Source of the DNA: Limnomonas spitsbergensis
Taxonomy: Eukaryota > Chlorophyta > Chlorophyceae > Chlamydomonadales
Length of the DNA: 64,000 bases
NCBI GenBank assembly: GCA_037349105.1
Contig: JAYJMM010000114.1
Span: forward strand, 4,269,501-4,333,500
Reading direction: 5' to 3'
The notes beneath the pieces were generated by a model. It did no database searches. It was not told the DNA's origin and saw only the letters and a list, made by a program, of their open reading frames with translations. Shown one piece after another: positions 27,001 to 37,056 of the stretch. Both the position numbers and the translations under genes were made by a program. Position 1 is the stretch's first letter, and each line of letters starts with the position of its first letter.

Positions 27001-27253
27001 TGTCGCTTGCTATGCTCCTTAGCTTGCTGACCCTTTAGTACCGAACAAATAGTTGCGAAGACATAACTGAGCAAACGCTGATGTGTTCCCCAGGAGCAAC
27101 CCGGCAGTGGACGTGCCCCGAACGAGGAATTCCATGAGCGTTGAGTTTGGCAAGCCCAAGGGCGCTGGGCATGCTGAGAGCCAAGAGCTGCACGAGGCAG
27201 GCTGCTGTCCCCCGACCAAAGCAGCTGTGAGCATGATCACTTCTCGCCTATGA
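15055..27253 (+). CDS. CuAO: Copper amine oxidase (primary-amine oxidase), 15 exons, PTS1-type C-terminus
   Basis: Oxidatively deaminates primary amines to aldehyde, ammonia and H2O2 using copper and topaquinone. Exons: 15055-15239, 16174-16344, 17202-17341, 18113-18290, 18638-18727, 19891-19986, 20601-20789, 21648-21857, 22387-22497, 23232-23318, 24204-24405, 25680-25843, 26393-26433, 26699-26791, 27094-27253; all phases agree and give about 700 residues, the family's size. Visible: N2-type start [28 protein letters not shown]; catalytic Asp in [11 protein letters not shown] (codon 20715); topaquinone Tyr in TFMNYEY (codon 21825); copper ligands HQH (23241, 23247) and [18 protein letters not shown] (26712). 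The chain ends in SRL, a peroxisomal import tripeptide. The first in-frame ATG is missing, so a short 5' exon remains unfound. All catalytic residues are intact, so I infer an active enzyme. Confidence 0.92.
16862..17245 (+). repeat. Three tandem copies of an exon 5' edge with acceptor
   Basis: The start of amine-oxidase exon 3 ([15 protein letters not shown], from 17202) is preceded by two diverged copies, [15 protein letters not shown] from 16938 and [15 protein letters not shown] from 17073. Each follows its own CTGCAG or CTACAG acceptor and is introduced by a repeat containing CCCCTGCTTCTCATGT. Offsets to the real acceptor are 264 and 129 bases, both multiples of three, and no stop lies between. 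Confidence 0.85.
17740..18178 (+). repeat. Four tandem copies of the exon 4 edge with acceptor
   Basis: Units of about 118-126 bp, each with TTGCAG or CTGCAG followed by GGCCTGCCA and the start of exon 4, through CAAGGCTTCTTGTACGGCC. Only the last copy (acceptor ending at 18112) continues into the long exon. The first decoy reads in frame and then hits TGA after CPES. The next two have lost a C, shift frame and meet TAA. Confidence 0.88.
18805..18885 (+). repeat. Downstream copy of amine-oxidase exon 5
   Basis: Repeats GTGTCGGAGTCCTGGCGGAC and the block through CACATCGTCCAGCCACAGGT of the exon at 18638-18727, with a two-base insertion that shifts its frame. It lies in the following intron and includes a copy of the donor. 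Confidence 0.8.
20055..20600 (+). repeat. Degenerate tandem copies of the exon 7 edge mixed with CCCTAAA runs
   Basis: About eight imperfect units contain a relative of GGCTACGAAGATGGCAGC (start of exon 7 at 20601), such as GATGAGGACGGCGGCGATTC and TTACAGGGATGGCGGCAG. They are followed by CCCTAAACCC-like filler. The units grow more like the real exon edge towards it. Confidence 0.7.
21496..21531. repeat. Perfect 16-bp inverted repeat in an intron
   Basis: GGATTGTTATCTGGAT at 21496-21511 is exactly reverse-complementary to 21516-21531 across a four-base spacer. The hairpin lies in the intron before the cofactor-bearing exon of the amine oxidase. No function can be assigned. Confidence 0.85.
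22268..22405 (+). repeat. Two copies of the exon 9 edge with acceptor
   Basis: CACAACAGCAC followed by TTTGACGCCCCCCCAG and a GCCATCAACTTTGA-type exon start occurs at 22317 and again, as the functional acceptor, at 22387. The distance of 70 bases is not a multiple of three, so use of the first acceptor would shift frame. Confidence 0.82.
22970..23195 (+). repeat. Short tandem repeats with CAGCGATTTCACCTGTCC
   Basis: Five or six imperfect units of about 35-60 bp share the motif CAGCGATTTCACCTGTCC, interspersed with poly-pyrimidine runs, in the intron upstream of the HQH copper-ligand exon. Confidence 0.75.
24785..25690 (+). repeat. About 110-bp tandem repeats copying the exon 12 edge
   Basis: Five well-kept units (ATG triplets near 25132, 25243, 25354, 25464 and 25575) and several decayed ones upstream each carry a CCGATTGTAG-type acceptor. 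The start of exon 12 ([14 protein letters not shown]) follows. In every decoy the exon copy ends in GCGCGCCTAG, an in-frame TAG. The functional exon at 25680 instead continues GCCCTCTTTGCC. Confidence 0.92.
26762..26852 (+). repeat. Duplicate of an exon 3' edge with donor
   Basis: TTCATGCTCAAGCCTGAGGG with TTCTTCAGGTGAG, the 3' edge of amine-oxidase exon 14, is repeated once about 57 bp downstream with a near-identical donor. CCCTAAACCC filler lies between. Confidence 0.85.
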
Positions 27254-27980
27254 TCCAAAGGCAGGCGCTGGCGTCTCTCTCTCGAATGTGCATGGGAGGC
27301 GGGGTGTTTCATTTGTCACGTCTCCAATCAGTCCCGCTTCCCCTGGCAGGACCAGTGGCAAGTGATGACCAATCATAGCCTAGGGGTGGGCAGAACATAC
27401 TCGAGACGCTACCGGTACGTTTATTTCCTCATGTGAGGTGTGCCTGAACAATCTCCTCTGGCCTGGCTCTCATAGTGTGATGTATGTATTTTATGGCCTG
27501 GCCTGGCTGTGAGGTGACCTTCTCTGGCCTGGCCTGGGCAACCTTCTCTGGCCTGGCTCTCTTCGTGTAATTTATGGCCTGGCCTGGCCTGGGTAACCTT
27601 CTGTAATGTATGGCCTGGCCTGGCCTGGGCAACCTTCTCTGGCTTGGCTCTCTTTTTGTAATTTATGTATTTCATGAAAACGCTCACCCGGCTGCGGCTG
27701 TGGCTGATGTAGACCAGGGAATGTTAACTGAGCAGATCTAGTCAGCGCAGGTTGGCTGTTCTGAGCATGGCTCGTGGAAAATGAGATGCAGGGCCAATTA
27801 CGTTTGTTCGTGATTTAGCAGGGTATGAGTATGTGCGTATCCAGTGCGTTTTCCAGTGGTGGTTACAATCCGGTACCTCCCGTTTTTAAAGAGGAACTGC
27901 TACCAGATATTATAAGGGGACGAAGCATGTTGCGTCGCAGCAATAAACGCTACCAGTCACCACTTCCTAAACCCTTAACC
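27254..27980. other. Convergent spacer with a GGCCTGGCCTGG-rich repeat
   Basis: The stops of the amine oxidase and the CCDC97-like gene face each other here. From about 27470 to 27660 lies a short tandem repeat of TGGCCTGGCCTGGCC and CTTCTCTGGC units. A CCCTTAACCCTAAACAG run sits near 27970. I could not place a polyadenylation site with confidence. Confidence 0.6.
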
Positions 27981-30153
27981 CTAAACAGCGGCTGCATACT
28001 GCTTAGCCATCCGCTCCCATTCCTCCAGCTCTTCGCCCTGAGCAGCAACTGCTCCCTCGGCTCCATCTTGACCGTCCGGATCCACCTGCATTCCAACCGC
28101 AGCGCTACTCCCCGTCCCGGCTGGGCCGCCCAGCTCCATCGCTGACCTGAACCTGTCCTCAATGCCATCAGCAGCCTCTCCCACTTCAGAGTCAAAGTAT
28201 GCGTCCTCCGCATCCCGGCCGCGCTGCTCCAGCCAGTGGTCGTCTAGCTGCAGGTCGGCATCGATGGCCTCGTAGTCCACGCCAAAGGCGGCATCTTTGC
28301 CACCGAGGAAGCGTGCCTCCATCTCCTGGAGGCAAGAGGAATTGGGGGGGAGAAGGGGACGGGAACTCCGGCTAAGATTAGGACCCCTTCCTTTTTTAAC
28401 ATTTTGGTTTCATAATTGTCAGAAGCTCATTGGAGCATAAGCGGGAGCCCTGCAACAGCTCAAAGATGGGTCCCGTACTCCTGTGATTCTGCGGGTCAGC
28501 ATGCTTACTTATACTCAACTTCAGCTACACTTGAGCTACAACCCGACTGCCAGGCCTTGGTGAAGTCAGCCCTGCTGCTTGGGCCACCCACCTCCACAAA
28601 CTGAGACATCCAGTCAGACTCCTGCCCAGCTGCTGTGCTGCCCCTACCGCCGTGGGGCAGCTGAGGGCAACTCTCGCCAGCGGCTGAGGGGCCAGGGGGG
28701 GGCAAGCCAGGGCTGGGCGGGGCCGTCCCACGGGCGTCCATGTCGTCCCCAGCAGGCTGGCGGGCAGGCAGCGCTGCAGGGATCCCCGGCTGGGGCTGCG
28801 CATCAGCCTGCCTGGGGGCTGAGGGGCTAGCAGCTGCGGACAACACGGGCCTATGGCCGCCAGCTCGGAGTCCTCGAATGGCAGAGCCCCGTAGAGGCTG
28901 CCGGGCTGGCAGCTCCTCCCGGTGGAGAGACGCGAGCTCTACGTCCATGGGTCCTGCTCGTGCCTCCGGAGCTCCATGATCCTCGTCATCAGATTCATGC
29001 TCTGAGATCTGCGCATGGCATGCAAGGTGTGGTTGCTGGGTCAGAGGATCTCCAGGGAGCATATGACTGTACATAGAGACCCATCAGCTAAGGGATGTCA
29101 TTTGGGTACTGAAGCTGTCACTCAATTGATGGCTTGTTGCCGCCCGCCAAGCAGATTCGGGCATTCCCAAGGACTGGCTGAAATTCTTTGTGCCGGATGC
29201 GCCAGGGTGCGTGTGTCGTTCAGCCGCTCTTGCTAATTTTCCTAGCCTCCACCTAACGCTTCAGAAACCCACCTGCCCCTTCTCCTCCTCCTCCTCCTCT
29301 TCCATCTTCACTCTCTGGGCCTTTAGCACTGCCTGTTGATTATGTCGTTGTTGGACCTCCATGATGTCCTGCTGCTCCTTTTCTGCGCAATGAAGGCTGT
29401 TGAGCAACTCTGCCATCCGTTGTCACTGCAGCGGATTCAATCTGACCTGCTTGCTCTGACTGCAAACCCATGTAGTGGACGTACAGCTGTGGGTCTCGCT
29501 CCTGCATGGCCTCCAAGCTGAAGTACTCGCCCACGACGTGCAAGTGCTGCATGGCGGCAAGCCTCCTGTTCCTCACGACTGCCTGGACATGATGCTGATT
29601 ATGCACAGCCTGCTGGAGAGAGGGAACAGCATCAGGTCGGGAGGGCCAGCTTTATGGAATGGTAAGGGTGTTGTTGTTCACTTCAAAATTGCACATCAGA
29701 AATCACGAGAGGAGCTCACCCCTGAGGTTGTCGGCAGCAACTGGTCCAGCCAGAATCTTACTTCGTATTCGTGGCGCAGGCACTGGAACCCAGACAACTC
29801 ATTTTGGCTCAACAACTGGCCATAGCTGCATGGTTGAAAATCTCATTGTTAGTGTGCTGGAAGAGGAATTATGCTCAGAAGATGACGGCAGCCAGTCTCC
29901 ATGCACAGCATGGTAAGAGGTGGTCCATGATACATAGCCATACAGCAATTGAGTGTGCACACACCCACCGTTCCAGAAAAGAAGCAGGACTATGATTCAA
30001 GAGGACCGATAAATGCTGAAATACAGTTTCGTAGCTGGGGTTTTCTGCTGTTTGGAACAAACTGGATGGGAGGGTGATCTTGTCGTAGGTTGCCAGTCTC
30101 TCGCAGATACGCAAGGATAAAGCTTGATCTATCTTTGCTACTTGACCAGGCAT
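27981..30153 (-). CDS. CCDC97: CCDC97/DUF2052-domain protein (five exons, one-base frame problem)
   Basis: Exons 30153-29969, 29825-29720, 29612-29273, 29008-28592 and 28325-27981 have matching splice phases. Family features in order: FQHLSVLLNHSPASFLERYG across exons 1-2, then LSGFQCLRHEYEVRFWLDQL, NRRLAAMQHLHVVGEYFS with ERDPQLYVHYMG, an EEEEEEE acidic run, and near the end FLGGKDAAFGVDYEAID with RDAEDAYFD. These match CCDC97, a conserved nuclear protein reported with the U2 snRNP/SF3B complex. Exon 3 has one base too many: the frame reading VTTDGRVAQ must move by one near 29400-29425 to continue as MAELLNSLHCAEKEQQDIME. That is an assembly indel, a missed tiny intron or a real lesion. ATG at 30153 is my choice of start; an upstream acceptor-like CCCAG leaves some doubt. 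Confidence 0.78.
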
Positions 30154-30323
30154 GCTGGGACGAAGAAATGAAATGCGTCCTTATGTAGCTCGAGGAAAAC
30201 GGATGCAGTTTAGTTGACCCACGTGAGCGCGCAGTGCACGGCGAATCCTTTTGATTGTACTTGTTTTTCTTTTGCTTCAACTGGTTTTCGGAGTTCAGCA
30301 TCGTTTCAGGCAGGGGGGTTCAG
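30154..30323. promoter_or_regulatory. Probable bidirectional promoter
   Basis: About 170 bp separate the chosen ATG of the minus-strand CCDC97-like gene from the first supported exon of the plus-strand gene. The divergent layout implies shared upstream sequence. The plus-strand start codon, and possibly a short exon, must also lie here. No specific motif is recognised. Confidence 0.35.
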
Positions 30324-33300
30324 GAAGCCTTCCTGTGTGGATCACCTGGGGTGTGGATCGTACTTTTGGAACACGGTAAGAGGGCAAATTAGAGGGCGTG
30401 TCTGATGTACCAATTGGATGCATAAATCGAATTTTGGGAACCCGCGGCCAATTTTAGACTGACTCATTGTCTGCTTATATCCCATTGATTTGTCCTTAGC
30501 TTTCATAGTAGCCCAGTCCATTGCCCATTCAGCCCAGTCAAATCTGCTTTTACGCAACAAATGGACGCTATACTGTGCGGCACACCTCTGCCTCCGTAAG
30601 GCTTAATGATATCACCGACTATTAGATTATTCTTAAAGTCGTCAAACCCCACATCTCAACGACTTGCCTTGTTCTCACAGGCCTGATTACAGTGTTTCCG
30701 GTTCCAAGGATCGCGTCCACGATTGCAAGACGAAGTTTTTGCTGTATGGTGAGTTCCGACCCGAACTGACCCGCGGAGCGTTGACAATACACGCGCCCTC
30801 CAACTGCATGGATTACTTGCGCACCTGCTGGCTGCATCATGCACGCATGGACGGCATGATCGCTGCCCTATTTGCATGGGTCACAGGGTCACCATCAGCA
30901 AACCTGCTCCCTGACCGACGCCCGAATTGTATCGCTGAAGTCTGTCATCACTTGCACCCTACAACTGCATGGATCCTTTGCGCACATCAGCATGCCTGCT
31001 CACTGCATCTTCGCCCGAACTGCACTGCCCAGTGCTGACATAATGCATGCCCTGCCATGGCATGGATTATTTGCGCATAACAGCCTGCTCTCTCCACCAT
31101 CAACCGAACTGTACGGTATCGCCAGTTGTTGTGCAAGCGTTATTTCAAGCGGCATTGAAATAACGCTTGCACAACAACTGCATGGATATTTTGCACACAT
31201 CAGGATGCCGGCTCACTGCTCCTTCACACTGCACCGCTATCAGGTGGTGATGAAAGAGCCCAGACGCCAGTCCACGCAGGGAAAAAGAGTGAGTGTGCTG
31301 CACACTCCCGCCCCAGTTTCTCATGCCCAGTTGCCCGCTCGTTCCCGAGCGTCTTAGCCAATCGATGACGACAGGGCAGCCATGACGATTTCCCTATCTC
31401 CAGACATGGATATTCTGCAAGGCCTGTTAAGAGAGACTGCCCTCGTCCTCCGAGGGCCTGCGTCCTTGGCTTGGCCTCAAAATACAGTGGCATATGACAG
31501 GCCAGGAGGGCGTAGTGTTTGGAGGTTGGTGTAGTGACCCTCAAAGACTACACCAACCCTCATGAGTCATAAGTCATAACTAGAGGGTATAGTATCGTAT
31601 CTCTGCTCTTAGAAGGGAACCGGCCCTGTCCCCAATCGTATGTTTTTCGAAACTGGTCACTATCTCTGAACAGTATCATATTTTATTTTGGATCCGCAAA
31701 GCAGTATATTTTGTCTTTACATCCTTAATGCAGCCACCCACAGCCTATTGCGGAAGGACAAACTGCACAGATGTACAGAACCACTAGTTGTGCTTATACC
31801 GGCTTAGAAAAGTCTCTGCAAGAAGGGTCAAATGACGCATCTGTCACCGCCACTAGCACACAACACACATCCAGTGTGCACTTTGTTCGCCACTGCTTTT
31901 CTTTGAATAGGCTGCCAAATTCCTAGGTGCCACTCGGATGGCTCCCGAGGAACCCTTAATCAGAACCAGGGAATCATAACTACCACTAGAATTGACAATT
32001 CAATGTTGGCCCCTTAATTTGAAGACCAGGTAGAGTATGAATTGACACAGGACAACATTGTTTCTGCCACGAGGCGTGCTTACCGTAGCTTGGCCGCATT
32101 ACTGTATTTGAACCCTGAACCCTGAACCGTCTCCCCATGAGCCTGAACTGACAACGCTGGTCGGAGATTTCACAGTTATCCTGCATTGCGCCAACAACCC
32201 TAACCGCACCAATGGCCTTGAAGCCTACACCCATCACCGCCCCGATAATCCTAAACCCTAACTGCTCTGCATACTTGGCCCGTGAACTCTGAACCCTGAA
32301 CTGTCTCCCCTCCTGCCTGCTTGGTCCGTGAGCCCTAAACCCTGAATGGTTCTGCCTGCTTGGTCAGTAAACTTTGAACCCTGAACTGTCTCCCCTTCTG
32401 CCTGCTTGGTCCGTGAGCCCTAAACCCTGAATGGTTCTGCCTGCTTGGTCAGTAAACTTTGAACCCTGAACTGTCTCCCCTTCTGCCTGCTTGGTCCGTG
32501 AACCCTGAACTGTCTCCCCCTCTGCCTGCTTGGTCCGTGAACCCTGAACTGTCTCCCCTTCTGCCTGCTTGGTCCGTGAGCCCTAAACCCTGAATGGTTC
32601 TGCCTGCTTGGTCAGTAAACTTTGAACCCTGAACTGTCTCCCCCTCTGCCTGCTTGGTCCGTGAACCCTGAACTGTCTCCCCTCCTGCCTGCTTGGTCCA
32701 TGAACCCTAAACCCTGAACTGTTTTGCCTGCTTGGTCCGTGAACCCTGAACCCTGAACTGTCTCCCCTTCTGCTTGCTTGGTCCGAGAACCCTTAACCCT
32801 GAACCGTCTCCCCTTCTACCTGCTTGGTCGTCGCAGTCATTCCTCACCGCAACATTGGCAACAGCGATGCTCCCTTTGCCACCGATGCGAGTTCTTCAGG
32901 CCCAGAGCCAGCCGCAGTTGGCGACAGGCTCTCCGTGTCGATTCAGAAGAAGCACGACATCGGTGCATCCAAAGTAGGCGGGGTGCAGGAAATGAAAAAT
33001 TAGACATACGGTACTGTAGCGTCTTGCATTTTTGGATTGATCTCGTTTTTGTTCAAAACATGTGCCACATTGCGGCATGTTGTAAGTGTTCCTTAATGAA
33101 ATAAAGGACACCTGTATTTTTTGTTTTCCAGTTGGGGAGCTTGGCATCTTTTAGGTGCTTGGCTCCTTACAATCCCTCGTGACCCTACCTGTAGGTTGGT
33201 GCAGCACTGCAGCTGCTTTCGACCCGGCTGTTTGGAGTGCCTGAACCTGACCTGGCCGTTCCATTTTTTTTTAACTGGGAAGTGTATAGGTTGCATTGTG

Positions 33301-33634
33301 TTGATTTTAACCCAGTTGACTTTGCCCCAGTTGTGTTGAATGCGACCTGTCTGGATCTGACTGGGCGGGTTTAAATTTGTTGAAGACCGGGAACTGAATT
33401 GACCCGACCGCGTTGAATTCTTTGAAGCTTGACAACTAAACCGACCGCGCTGAATTTGTCGAAGACTGAGAAGTGAATACGACCCGCTTGCAGGTTGGAG
33501 CAACTGATTTCGACCCGGCTGTGTACAGCGGTAACATCGCTGCCAACGCCGCCAACGGCGTCACGTCGCGTAATAAGGCAAACGGACAGGGCAACAGCCT
33601 GATCAACCACGCCCCCTCCCGCATCGGGCAATGA
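30324..33634 (+). CDS. Unrecognised conserved-looking protein (five exons, 5' end incomplete)
   Basis: Exons 30681-30748, 31244-31288, 32837-32973 and 33494-33634 join in consistent phase to a TGA at 33632; a less certain exon at 30324-30375 also fits phase. The chain reads TFGTRPDYSVSGSKDRVHDC then KTKFLLYGGDERAQTPVHAG, IPHRNIGNSDAPFATDASSS, RLSVSIQKKHDIGASKVGAT and DFDPAVYSGNIAANAANGV, ending SLINHAPSRIGQ. It is hydrophilic, has no membrane segment and is Asn/Ala/Ser-rich at its C-terminus. I do not recognise a family. Four successive phase matches make chance assembly unlikely. Its introns contain decayed tandem copies of neighbouring exon edges. It may share a promoter with the CCDC97-like gene. 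Confidence 0.62.
30800..31243 (+). repeat. Tandem intron repeats leading to an acceptor
   Basis: Four imperfect units contain CTGCATGGAT(T/C) then TTGCGCACATCAGCATGCC then a CACTGC block and CCGAACTG. The last unit ends at the acceptor used by the exon at 31244. The third and fourth units enclose a perfect hairpin. Confidence 0.78.
31123..31180. repeat. Perfect 26-bp inverted repeat with six-base loop
   Basis: The arm at 31123-31148 (beginning CAGTTGTTGTGCAAGC) is exactly reverse-complementary to 31155-31180, with loop GCGGCA. A perfect 26-bp stem is far above chance. It lies in an intron between tandem units. It could be a recent inverted duplication, a tiny foldback element, or a small-RNA precursor stem. 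Confidence 0.95.
32100..32835 (+). repeat. Tandem repeats of CTGTCTCCCCTTCTGCCTGC type with CCCTGAA/CCCTAAA
   Basis: About a dozen units of roughly 44-60 bp combine GAACCCTGAACTGTCTCCCC with TTCTGCCTGCTTGGTCCGTG. The array fills the intron up to the acceptor at 32836. The last unit (CTACCTGCTTGGTCGTCGCAG) supplies the polypyrimidine tract and acceptor of the following exon. Confidence 0.9.
33183..33493 (+). repeat. Decayed copies of the last-exon edge
   Basis: Several degenerate units resemble the edge of the exon at 33494 (GCAGGTTGGAGCAACTGATT then TCGACCCGGCTGTG). The best is GTAGGTTGGTGCAGCACTGC with TTTCGACCCGGCTGTTTGG at 33190. Later ones retain only GACCCGACCGCGTTGAATT-like cores. Confidence 0.65.
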
Positions 33635-33834
33635 CTTGAATGAAGGGTCTGGGGGCACAGCTTCCTTTAGTATGGTTTGCTTTCTTCACGGCGCACAGCT
33701 GTCAGGGCTTTGCGCGGGAACCCCTTTGCTAGGCCAACCGGCTGCATGCCGGTCAAGATTTGGTTTCCACTGGCGACCGCCCGGCAGCCCCCCCAGAGTG
33801 GTATATAACTAAACCCTAAACCCTAAACCGTGAA

Positions 33835-34080
33835 ATAAACACTAGAGAGCATCTGTCATCACGGTGTGATGTTGCGTGTTGGGTCGTGTGCTGCACAGTG
33901 GCCCATGACGGTATATGTGGGTTCAGGGTCCTCCATCTATCATCTGGCGGCATTACGCCATGCGTTGCGGAACATGAGGGTCCATGCTCTTTTATCTGCC
34001 ATCTGGCGTTGTGATGTCGAGCGTTGGGTGCAGGATGCATAGTGGACCATGAAGGTACATGAGAAGTCAGGGTCAACCAT
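33835..34080. repeat. Three-unit tandem repeat of about 80 bp
   Basis: Three diverged units share CATCTGTCATC or CATCTATCATCTGGCG, then a GTTGGGT or GTTGCGG block, and end near GACGGTATATG, GAGGGTCCATG or GAAGGTACATG. No coding capacity is evident. Confidence 0.7.
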
Positions 34081-34261
34081 CTCTCATTGGACTGCCTCTC
34101 TTGCTGTGTACATGATTTGCGTGTGGCTGAGGTTGATGGATGAGAATCGCGATAACTGTCCTACCTAGTTGTGACACTCCTGTGCAAGTGGCATGTACTA
34201 AAATATGGCTAAGTGGCATACGTGACATTGAATAAATATGTCCTCTCAACATTTCCATCAT

Positions 34262-36545
34262 GAATTTCGGCTGTTTTCGTCTCTTTATTTGTGTGCTGTT
34301 ATGGTTGTCATGCAAGTGGCTGACGTTGGCGGAAAATTTCGGGAGTCTCATGTGTTTCGTGCTTCACGTGAATATGTGGGCGCATGGTCATAAGTTTGTA
34401 TGTTTCTGGTCCAAAACGTTTACAAGCCCAGACAGCACTTCAAAAGCCATTTGGGGCAGATTGCTCACCCAACGAGCTTCAGTTGTCCCTATTCCCTGGA
34501 AATGGTATGTCCTTATCATATTGACAAAACCGCATGTCATTGATCAGTCCCCAATTCCAGTTAAGCTGAGCACTTTTACGTAAATTATCTCAAAATAACG
34601 TCCCAGTAACCGCAAAATTACTGGTGCCTGACTTCAAATAATATAGAGGGCCCGTCAAATCAAACAGTAAATGTGAGATGCTTGCTGCATGGCTGCATGG
34701 GTTATAGCGGTAAATAAGTTGATGACGTTACACCTCTGGGCTATGCTGACATTAAGCTCTGCCACATCGGCAAACATGAAGTCAGCTAGGAGAGTCAACG
34801 AAGGCACATGAGGAAAGAAAGGATAGCAAGTTCACCCACCAAACGACAAGAATACGAAGGTCAGGCAAACCGAATCCCCAGACTTGAAGAGACTAGCCTC
34901 AAACACTAGGTATGGATGCCACCAGCGTTATGCTACTGGACCACTTCTACCGGTACAGATAGGGCAAGTGAATGATGTTGAACCTCCGAGTTCTGCTCAA
35001 AAGGCTTGGCCAAGTGGGCACCCACCAGCCTGGTTCGAGACTTCAAAAGAAAGGACACAAGGCTAGGCCAAGCGGGCGCCCAACTGACGGTATTGCGGTA
35101 AATAAGTGCTGCTGCTAGGTGTATATGGCCTAACGATTGGTCAACAACGTTACACCTCTGGGCCCGCTCAAAGCTCGGCCGCGTGGGCGCCCAATTGTTC
35201 AGAAGGGAGTTGGGTGTATATGGCCTAACGGTTAGTGCGAGCTGCATTTGTGGTGATGCGGGCTTGGCAGAATATAATACTATTATAATACATTACGTCT
35301 ACATACAAGCTTCAGGTTAATATATTTAGGGTCATGTCTCTTTCTCTGTCTCCATAGACCACCGCACGAGATGGCCCACAAGTCCATCATCACTCAGCAG
35401 TTGTCCATCCGTGTGAGTTGCAGGCTTGCAGCCCAATGGTACAGAGGCTGCGAACCTACTGAGCTGGTTCTAGAGCTGCCGCAGCCATGGTGGAGCTTAA
35501 GGCAGGAAAGGGATCCTTGCCTTTGACCCCTGCAGTAGGGGAGACAAGGAAGACGGCTGTGTGGGCGAAACATTCTCCTTACACGATTTTAGGGCTTTGG
35601 CATCAAGACAGAAAGTATTGGACTGTTAGGTAGGGGATGCATCATTGCATGCATGGGGGAGAAGAAAGGGTTAGCTGGAACATGCCGGGAGGGGGTGCAT
35701 GCCGGGGAGGAGAAGAAGGGGACAGGCTGGAACCCGAGGCAGGGAGGGGTCGCATGCGAAGGGGGAAGGGGGAGGGTCAGAGGGGGACGACAGGCTAGAA
35801 CATGCCGGCAAGGGGTAGATACAGGAGGTAGAGGAATGGGGCAGACAGGAGGATAGGAGATAGTTGTGGTGTTTAAGTAAATGCAATTGCCCACAGCCTT
35901 TTTCAAAAGAGTCTGGAGAAGCGAACCGGGGGAGAAAATCATCGGAATCTAAAAAGCGACGCTAGCCAACCAAGAGAGGAACGAAAAACAGAAAGAACGA
36001 AATAAAACCACAACCCAACAAAAAAGCAGAGGCCAAAGCCAGAGGCAGTCAAAGCGAAGCTTGTTAGCTTGCTCTGCTGTTTTGTTTCCTTCCTCCTCTC
36101 CCTTCTGCCTTTCAATCTTTCATACAATATTGGCTTGCCTCCTCTCGCTTGCAAGAGAGGTTTGCCTTCATTTCATGTAAAAGCTGGCGCCCCTCTCCCT
36201 TCCAAATGGTTTGCCTCCCGCCTCCCGCCACCCACCCAGCACACTGTCATCCTCCGTAGACAAGGTAATCAGCTTGGCTTCAGGCGACAGGGACAGCGGC
36301 AAGCCCTCGTCAACATCCTGGTTTGATGCGGCCGAATGCGCGTTGCTGGGCTCTTTTGTGGCTACTCCTCCTGCGGTGCACCCCTGGCGGTCGCAATGCA
36401 AGGAGAGTGCTGAGTTCATTGGAGTGGAGTCAGTGGACTCAGCCACAGTACATGTGCGGGCACAAGTCCCATGCACCAAATGTGATGCCCCGTTGGACTC
36501 CAAAAACTTCACATGTGCCATCCAAGTAGCCAAGGGTCCCTCATG
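34262..36545. repeat. Segmental duplication, copy A
   Basis: This ~2.3 kb block is nearly the same as 42090-45420 over most of its length, starting AATTTCGGCTGTTTTCGTCT. It includes two tRNA-like boxes, G-rich AACATGCCGG repeats and a distal part encoding similar peptides in both copies (CTKCDAPLDSKNF against CIKCDALMDCKNF on plus). It could be a dispersed mobile element present twice or a local duplication. No transposase or reverse transcriptase is visible. Confidence 0.9.
34978..35045 (+). repeat. tRNA-like (SINE-like) fragment
   Basis: Contains TTGGCCAAGTGGGCACCC (A-box-like) and, about 27 bp later, GGTTCGAGACTTC (B-box-like). No cloverleaf can be folded by eye. The same core, with ACACCTCTGGGCCCTGCTCA upstream, recurs at 4424, 35148, 42797, 42968 and, inverted, at 61550. 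A tRNA-derived SINE remnant is my best guess. Confidence 0.45.
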
Positions 36546-37056
36546 CGGTCAGCAAAGGGCGTGGGCGCTGAAAGGCAAGTGCTAAAAATCTGCGCAACGA
36601 ACGCCAGCCCCGCAAAAACGTTCCGGCAGTGACATAAACAGAGGTTTGTTGTTGTGTGGCAGGGTGGGCCGAGGTAAGAGGGTTACAACTGCATCGAAGG
36701 CACTTTTTGAGTCAGTGCCACGGTACTTCTTCTATTCTACAGCCCTTCACCCATCACAAGCCTGTCTAGCCGGACAAGGCTAGGTTGGGCTGGGCTGTTG
36801 GGCTGGGTTGGGCTGGGTTGGGCTGAGCAGGACAGGGCTCGCTCAGCCTGCAGCTGATGAAGCAGCCAAGCAAGGATGGTGCAGCTCACTGCAATTAAAT
36901 TGGAAAGCCTGCCTCACACCAACCCAGGGGTGCAACGAAAAACACAGCGTATACGGTAGTTGCAGTTTACCTCGACAGAATCCGGCTTGCAAAGCTTCCG
37001 CAGCAAACTGAAGGCCTCCGTGAATGGGGGAGAGACAAGTTGCAGGTGTTTCCTGT

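Noticed and set aside
34978..35045. Functional tRNA gene
   Set aside because: A- and B-box-like words exist, but no acceptor stem, anticodon stem or 3' terminator can be paired. A SINE-like remnant is more likely.
36168..36533. BED-type zinc finger or transposase in the segmental duplication
   Set aside because: A few Cys/His residues occur on the minus strand, but the spacing does not fit a known finger and the second copy has diverged without keeping them.
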